From Bacteroides caecigallinarum (GTDB taxonomy: Bacteria > Bacteroidota > Bacteroidia > Bacteroidales > Bacteroidaceae): a stretch of DNA of 39,453 bases. Position numbers and translations under genes: made by a program. Location of the stretch: assembly GCF_016901995.1 (NCBI RefSeq), contig NZ_JACJLE010000040.1, positions 1 to 39,453 on the forward strand, in the 5' to 3' direction. Positions 34,780 to 39,453 of the stretch are shown piece after piece (the stretch's first letter is position 1; each line of letters starts with the position of its first letter). The notes beneath the pieces are model-generated. The model ran no database searches. It was not told where the DNA came from and saw only the letters and a program-made list of their open reading frames with translations.

Positions 34780-36174
34780 TTACATAAGTGTTCTTGGATC
34801 TGTTATCACTCCTGTTACTGCTGCAGCTGCGGCTGTAAGCGGACTTGCAAGCAATGTTCTTGAGCCAGGTCCCTGACGTCCCTCAAAGTTTCTGTTGCTT
34901 GTAGAAACAGAATATTTACCAGCAGGTATTTTGTCGTCATTCATGGCAAGACATGCAGAGCATCCCGGCTGACGTATTTCAAATCCGGCTTCTTCAAGAA
35001 CTTTGTCCAAGCCTTCTTCACGAATCTGTTCGTCCACCATCCATGAGCCCGGAACGAGCCATGCAGTAATATTATCAGCTTTCTTACGTCCTTTAACGAT
35101 TGAAGCAAAGGCGCGGAAATCTTCTATACGTCCGTTTGTACATGCACCAAGGAAAACATAATCCACTTTCTTTCCTATAAGACTTTCACCTGGAGTAAAT
35201 CCCATGTACTGCATAGATTTCTCGAAAGAACCTTTTTCCACTTCACTCATACCATCTGTAGTTGGAATATTCGAAGTAATTGCCATGCCCATACCAGGAT
35301 TAGTTCCGTATGTAATCATCGGCTGAATATCAGCTGCATCATAACGGACTTCTTTATCGAATACAGCGTCATCATCGCTTTTCAAGGTCTTCCAATAAGC
35401 AAGAGCTTTATCCCACTCTTCTCCCTTAGGTGCATATTCGCGTCCTTTGATGTATTCGAAAGTCACTTCGTCCGGAGCTATCATACCGCCACGTGCTCCC
35501 ATCTCGATAGACAGGTTACACAGCGTAAGACGTCCTTCCATAGTAAGGCTGCGGATAGCTTCTCCGGCATATTCTACGAAATATCCTGTTGCACCACTTG
35601 TAGTCATCTTTGACATCATATAAAGAGCTACGTCTTTTGCAGTCACTCCTTTACCAAGTTTTCCGTCGATAGTAATACGCATTGTCTTTGGGCGTGCCTG
35701 AAGAATACACTGTGATGCCATAACCATTTCCACTTCACTTGTTCCGATACCGAAAGCTACGGCTCCCATGGCACCGTGGGTAGATGTATGCGAGTCACCA
35801 CATACGATAGTCATTCCCGGAAGTGTCAATCCTCTCTCAGGACCAACCACATGAATGATACCATTCTTCTTGTTCATCATTCCGAAATGTGTCAGACCGA
35901 AATCGGCAGCATTCTGTGCCAAGGTATCCACCTGTGCTTTTGATACAGGGTCTTCTATCGGTTTGTCCTGGTCGTGAGTCGGTGTGTTATGATCCGGCAT
36001 ACAGTAGATTTTCTCAGGACGGAAACACTTCAAACCGCGTGCACGCATACCAGCGAAAGCCTGCGGACTTGTCACTTCGTGGCAATAAAGACGGTCTATA
36101 TATAATTGGGTAGGTCCTTCTTCAACCTTCTGCACTACGTGTGCATCCCATATTTTGTCAAATAAAGTATTCAT
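34780..36174 (-). CDS. leuC: 3-isopropylmalate dehydratase, large subunit
   Basis: A 464-residue large subunit of isopropylmalate isomerase, an aconitase-family enzyme carrying a 4Fe-4S cluster. Cysteines expected to bind the cluster lie in FLGACTNGR and in [10 protein letters not shown]. Other family segments are the N-terminal [52 protein letters not shown] and [20 protein letters not shown]. With LeuD it isomerises 2- to 3-isopropylmalate and, in some organisms, citramalate. It follows leuA after an AT-rich gap of about 80 bases. Confidence 0.97.
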   Translation of the reverse strand: MNTLFDKIWDAHVVQKVEEGPTQLYIDRLYCHEVTSPQAFAGMRARGLKCFRPEKIYCMPDHNTPTHDQDKPIEDPVSKAQVDTLAQNAADFGLTHFGMMNKKNGIIHVVGPERGLTLPGMTIVCGDSHTSTHGAMGAVAFGIGTSEVEMVMASQCILQARPKTMRITIDGKLGKGVTAKDVALYMMSKMTTSGATGYFVEYAGEAIRSLTMEGRLTLCNLSIEMGARGGMIAPDEVTFEYIKGREYAPKGEEWDKALAYWKTLKSDDDAVFDKEVRYDAADIQPMITYGTNPGMGMAITSNIPTTDGMSEVEKGSFEKSMQYMGFTPGESLIGKKVDYVFLGACTNGRIEDFRAFASIVKGRKKADNITAWLVPGSWMVDEQIREEGLDKVLEEAGFEIRQPGCSACLAMNDDKIPAGKYSVSTSNRNFEGRQGPGSRTLLASPLTAAAAAVTGVITDPRTLM

Positions 36175-36253
36175 GTAAGTTTAAAATTGTGAGTTTATTG
36201 TTTTTTATATAAACAAAACCAATCACTATTAATTGTTAATTATTAATTAAGTT

Positions 36254-37750
36254 TCATTTTCTGAACTTGTTGATACAGTCGATATAAGCTTCCACAGATG
36301 CGGCAATAATGTCTGTATTGGCTCCGAAGCCATAATACATCTGACCGTCATATTCCACCTGCATGTGTACTTTACCAACATCATCACTACCCTTGCTGAT
36401 AGCCTGAATAGTAAATTCTTTCAGTGTCATCTGGCGCTTGATAATCTGCTTAACTGCTTTAATAGCAGCATCCACAGGACCATTACCGGTAGCAGCTGCC
36501 TCGAAATGCTCACCTGATATGTTAAGTCCGAGACTTGCAACAGAACGAACTCCTACACCACTTGTAACTTGCAGATATTCCAATTTGATATGATGATTCA
36601 CATTTCTGTCGGCACCGGCCAATACCATTATATCATCGTCAGAAATATCTTTCTTCTTGTCGGCAAGTTTAAGGAAATCCTCATAAACCTTGTCAAGTTT
36701 CTCCTGAGTCATATCCAATCCAAGAATATGAAGTCTGTGTTTCAAGGCAGCTCGTCCGCTGCGGGCTGTCAATACAATAGCATTATCATCAATACCCACA
36801 TCCTTAGGATCGATAATCTCGTAAGTCTGAACATTCTTCAATACTCCATCCTGGTGTATTCCCGACGAATGTGCAAAGGCATTACGTCCTACAATGGCCT
36901 TATTAGGCTGGACAGGCATATTCATCAAGCTTGAAACCATTCGGCTTGTAGGATAGATTTTCTGTGTATTTATATTTGTATCAATATCAATGTCATTGTG
37001 GCAACGAAGAATCATGGCTACCTCTTCAAGAGATGTGTTTCCGGCTCTCTCACCTATACCATTGATTGTCACTTCAACTTGTCTGGCTCCGTTCAAAACA
37101 CCGGAAATGGTATTTGCTGTAGCCATACCCAAATCATTATGACAGTGAGTTGAAATTATGGCCTTGTCTATACCATTGACATGTTCCATCAAATATTTGA
37201 TTTTTGCACCATATTCTTCAGGAAGGCAGTATCCGGTAGTATCAGGAATGTTCACAACTGTAGCTCCGGCTTTGATTACAGCTTCTACCACTCTGGCCAA
37301 ATACTCATTTTCAGTACGTCCGGCATCTTCGGCATAGAACTCCACATCCTCAACATATCGTTTTGCGTATTTCACTGCTGCAACAGCACGTTCAATAATT
37401 TCTTCTCTTGTTGAATTGAACTTATACTTGATATGTGAATCTGATGTACCGATTCCTGTATGAATTCTTTTATGCTTTGCATATTTCAAAGCCTCTGCAG
37501 CTACATCAATATCTTTCTGAACCGCACGCGTAAGGGCACAGATAGTAGGCCATGTAACAGCCTTTGAAATCTCAATGACAGAATTGAAATCGCCCGGACT
37601 GGATACCGGAAAACCTGCTTCAATAATGTCCACTCCAAGTGCTTCCAACTGGCGGGCAACCTGAATTTTCTCTACAGTATTAAGCTGACAACCAGGAACC
37701 TGCTCACCATCTCGAAGAGTTGTGTCAAAAATAAATAATCTCTCACTCAT
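36254..37750 (-). CDS. leuA: 2-isopropylmalate synthase
   Basis: A 498-residue enzyme that condenses acetyl-CoA with 2-oxoisovalerate, the committed step of leucine synthesis. The N-terminal [13 protein letters not shown] starts at Phe8, the metal-binding HCHNDLGMA lies near 203, and [18 protein letters not shown] and SGIHQDG follow. The C-terminal regulatory domain (about 385-498) ends in [21 protein letters not shown], whose family binds leucine for feedback inhibition. It is the first structural gene of the operon. Expression is probably set by the leader peptide and attenuator at 37776-37922, and at the protein level by leucine. Confidence 0.97.
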   Translation of the reverse strand: MSERLFIFDTTLRDGEQVPGCQLNTVEKIQVARQLEALGVDIIEAGFPVSSPGDFNSVIEISKAVTWPTICALTRAVQKDIDVAAEALKYAKHKRIHTGIGTSDSHIKYKFNSTREEIIERAVAAVKYAKRYVEDVEFYAEDAGRTENEYLARVVEAVIKAGATVVNIPDTTGYCLPEEYGAKIKYLMEHVNGIDKAIISTHCHNDLGMATANTISGVLNGARQVEVTINGIGERAGNTSLEEVAMILRCHNDIDIDTNINTQKIYPTSRMVSSLMNMPVQPNKAIVGRNAFAHSSGIHQDGVLKNVQTYEIIDPKDVGIDDNAIVLTARSGRAALKHRLHILGLDMTQEKLDKVYEDFLKLADKKKDISDDDIMVLAGADRNVNHHIKLEYLQVTSGVGVRSVASLGLNISGEHFEAAATGNGPVDAAIKAVKQIIKRQMTLKEFTIQAISKGSDDVGKVHMQVEYDGQMYYGFGANTDIIAASVEAYIDCINKFRK

Positions 37751-37775
37751 ATTCTTTGCATTTTATATAGTTATC

Positions 37776-37813
37776 AAAAAAAAGCCTTTCGCACAGGGAA
37801 GTGAGAAAGGCTT
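37776..37813 (-). terminator. Attenuator terminator of the leu operon
   Basis: On the minus strand AAGCCTTTC (37805-37813) pairs with GAAAGGCTT (37782-37790) to give a 9-bp stem, followed by a U tract (A run 37776-37783 on the plus strand). It ends 25 bases before the leuA ATG and 22 bases after the leader peptide stop the stem begins. The loop and part of the left arm also belong to the alternative pairing with the leader codons. Confidence 0.88.
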
Positions 37814-37860
37814 GATATATCTTAATATTTTTACATCAGTATGCACGCGACTCACTTCCC
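37796..37860 (-). promoter_or_regulatory. Antiterminator pairing of the leu attenuator
   Basis: GGGAAGTGAG (minus strand, 37851-37860), which forms codons 22-25 of the leader peptide, is the exact complement of CTCACTTCCC (37796-37805). The second segment covers the terminator loop and the first pair of its left arm, so this 10-bp pairing would compete with terminator formation. A ribosome stalled at the upstream Leu/Ile codons would leave the first segment free. Confidence 0.78.
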
Positions 37861-37922
37861 ACCGGTGTTCCCAGTAGAATAATAATACCGCATAGCAAAA
37901 TATGTAAAAACATTGTATTCAT
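37836..37922 (-). CDS. leuL: Leu/Ile-rich attenuator leader peptide
   Basis: A 28-codon ORF between the operon promoter and leuA, too short for normal gene calling. Codons 6-17 encode LHILLCGIIILL: five Leu (TTA, TTG, CTA, CTA, CTG) and four Ile (all ATT) within 12 codons. The ORF begins about 25 bases after the -7 box and ends in TGA, 22 bases before the terminator stem. Its codons 22-25 form one side of the antiterminator. This is the arrangement of ribosome-mediated attenuation: when charged tRNA-Leu or tRNA-Ile is short the ribosome stalls and the operon is read. The symbol is used by analogy with the enterobacterial leader, not by homology. It could also be mistaken for a tiny membrane peptide. 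Confidence 0.8.
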   Translation of the reverse strand: MNTMFLHILLCGIIILLGTPVGSESRAY

Positions 37923-37946
37923 ATAATATTCTTTTTTTGTTCGATG

Positions 37947-37954
37947 CAAAGGTA
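37947..37954 (-). promoter_or_regulatory. -7 box of the leu operon promoter
   Basis: TACCTTTG on the minus strand lies 24 bases before the leader peptide ATG. The -33 region is AT-rich without an exact TTTG. The rest of the gap to pncB (37955-38062) is very AT-rich and shows nothing else. Confidence 0.65.
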
Positions 37955-38062
37955 TATATATTTTTGGAATAATGAAATAAAATGAAAGTTTTTCTCTGTA
38001 TTTAACAACAATTTAATAGTTCTACTATATTATTACTATTATTATATCAATTCTGTTAATGG

Positions 38063-39229
38063 TCATTCTATTCTGAGTTCATGCATGCATGCCTGAACTT
38101 CTGTTATGCTTCCCATGTGTTTTCCCATGTCATCCGACAATTTTATACATTCTCGCCAGCCTTGGTTGGCATTCATCTTACATTTTGACAATTTCATTAC
38201 AATATTCGACGGCTGGTAGCCTGTGTCATTGGTAAGGTTCGTACCTATTCCGAACGAACATCTTATTTTACCCTGACAATACTTATATAATGACAAAGCT
38301 TTCTCAAAATCCAAAGCATTACTGAAAATTATTGTTTTGGTAACAGGATCTATTCCCAATTCCTTATATCTGTCAATAAGTTTATCTACAAACTCAAGTT
38401 CATCCCCGGAATCACATCTTACGCCATCAAACAGTTTTGCCTGCTTACGACTGAAGTTTGTCAGAAACGATTCGGAAGTATATGTATCAGACAATGCCGT
38501 ACCCAAATCACCATCATACACATTTACCCAATTCTCCAATGCCATGTAATTGGCATGCTTGTACCCAAACTGGGCTCCGTGAAACATGAACCATTCATGT
38601 GGATGCGTTCCCATAGGACGCATATTATATTTCATGGCAAGATAGCAGTTTGATGTACCGGTACAGTATTTAGAATGTTTCTTCAGATAATCTACCACCC
38701 AATCATGTACTTCGAAAGAAAACCTTCTTCGTGTTCCGAATTCAGAAAATGGCATGGAATTCGAGTTGGACAACTCCACTTTAGTGGCTAATTTTGCAAG
38801 AACCTCTTCTTTCAAAGGTTTCTGATTGAAAAACATATTCTTTATTTCAGAAACTATTGCAAGAATAGGAACTTCATAAAGAGTAACCTTATATAAATAG
38901 TCGGTAACTTCGATATGCAGATGACGTTCCTCATCAAGATAAACCTCTATTATCTCAGGATTAAAGCGGAAAGAAGACAACCACTCCCAATATACTCTTG
39001 GCATAAATCTGCAATTGACAGACATATATTCAAGTTCATCAGATGTCAGCCCTACTCCTTTCAATCTGTTGAATTCTTCTTTAAGTGCATTCAGGAATTC
39101 ATCCGAATATACCGTTTCGTCACGATCCTTAAAACTGAATGTTCCTATTGCGTAAGGAAACAACTTTATATAAGCGTATGATGTAGTGAATTTATATAAG
39201 TCTGTATCTAAAATTGATTTTATTATCAT
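38063..39229 (-). CDS. pncB: Nicotinate phosphoribosyltransferase
   Basis: A 388-residue enzyme that joins nicotinate and PRPP to form nicotinate mononucleotide in NAD salvage. The N-terminal ILDTDLYKFTTSYAYIKLFP is characteristic. EFGTRRRFS at 163-171 and MGTHPHEWFMFHGAQ follow; His211 in GTHPHEW aligns with the phosphorylated His of the enterobacterial enzyme. RCDSGDE and the C-terminal FGIGTNLTND complete the active site. Length is normal. It stands alone between the leu operon promoter and the end of an rRNA operon; no clear promoter box is recognised in the 130 bases upstream. Confidence 0.97.
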   Translation of the reverse strand: MIIKSILDTDLYKFTTSYAYIKLFPYAIGTFSFKDRDETVYSDEFLNALKEEFNRLKGVGLTSDELEYMSVNCRFMPRVYWEWLSSFRFNPEIIEVYLDEERHLHIEVTDYLYKVTLYEVPILAIVSEIKNMFFNQKPLKEEVLAKLATKVELSNSNSMPFSEFGTRRRFSFEVHDWVVDYLKKHSKYCTGTSNCYLAMKYNMRPMGTHPHEWFMFHGAQFGYKHANYMALENWVNVYDGDLGTALSDTYTSESFLTNFSRKQAKLFDGVRCDSGDELEFVDKLIDRYKELGIDPVTKTIIFSNALDFEKALSLYKYCQGKIRCSFGIGTNLTNDTGYQPSNIVMKLSKCKMNANQGWRECIKLSDDMGKHMGSITEVQACMHELRIE

Positions 39230-39360
39230 AGATATAATTTTTTTGTCAATGTGGTAAATTTACAATAAATTAATCGTAATGTAAAATTTATGTGCGTTTT
39301 ACTTTCACATCTTTCAAAAAATGATTTTACAGGTAAACAAAGTCTAAATTGTATAAACGC

Positions 39361-39393
39361 AAAAAATCCCCGAAGTATCTCTACCTCGAGGAT
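39361..39393 (-). terminator. Terminator of the rRNA operon
   Basis: Arms 39382-39393 and 39366-39377 form a 12-bp stem, ten Watson-Crick pairs plus two G-U pairs, with a 4-base loop. TTTTTT follows on the minus strand. It lies about 10 bases after the 5S rRNA 3' end. Confidence 0.9.
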
Positions 39394-39403
39394 CTCTCAT
39401 ATA

Positions 39404-39453
39404 AGACGGCGACTACCTACTCTCCCACAATATGCAGTACCATCGGCGTGACG
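39404..39453 (-). rRNA. rrf: 5S rRNA, 3' part
   Basis: Read on the minus strand, CGTCACGCCGATGGTACTGC and then GTGGGAGAGTAGGTAGTCGCCG are the conserved 3' half of bacterial 5S rRNA. About 50 bases are inside the window; the 5' half and presumably the 23S and 16S genes lie to the right. The exact 3' end is estimated. Confidence 0.93.

Overview
The window looks like a chromosomal segment of a member of the Bacteroidales, most likely Bacteroidaceae (Bacteroides or Phocaeicola type). The evidence is the recurrent TAnnTTTG -7 boxes, several with a TTG or TTTG 19 to 21 bases upstream, the AT-rich intergenic DNA without strong Shine-Dalgarno sequences, and typical family content: a large LptD, a BlaI/M56-TonB pair, DPP III, a DUF1343/NamZ protein and AsnA. 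Gene content is mostly housekeeping. No phage, CRISPR array or intact transposase is present.

Layout. Bases 1-106 are the 5' end of a minus-strand group II intron, apparently class IIC, abutting a 14-bp terminator hairpin. Next come a transglutaminase-like lipoprotein (+), cutC and tRNA-Arg(CCG) (-), asnA and ung (+), an HD protein plus LptD (-), a NamZ-like protein (+), ffh and a MATE transporter (-) separated by a MITE-like palindrome, a FadL-type porin (+), an ABC-F protein plus M13 peptidase lipoprotein (-), a candidate small RNA (-), and a tight minus-strand cluster of AraC-type regulator, DPP III, AlkD-like protein, Fur and PurA. Then follow recQ (+), a TPR protein (-), msrA (+), and blaI, M56-TonB and a TPR protein (+). 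The right end carries the leucine operon leuA-leuC-leuD-leuA2-small ORF-leuB (-), then pncB (-), an rRNA-operon terminator and the 3' end of a 5S rRNA gene (-).

The most striking element is upstream of leuA. A 28-codon leader peptide has 9 Leu or Ile codons within codons 6-17. It is followed by an intrinsic terminator whose loop and left arm match the leader-peptide codons in a perfect 10-bp alternative pairing. This is the architecture of ribosome-mediated attenuation. The mixture of Ile and Leu codons fits an operon carrying a second LeuA-like enzyme that may be a citramalate synthase, which would make LeuC, LeuD and LeuB serve both leucine and isoleucine precursors.

Other non-coding features are a dispersed-repeat-like GTGCGCAC palindrome after namZ, the MITE-like element whose end falls in the -33 region of the ffh promoter, a terminator 12 bases before the cutC start, and a terminator between the M56-TonB gene and its downstream TPR gene. 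All functional calls rest on motif and family recognition by eye; no database search was run.
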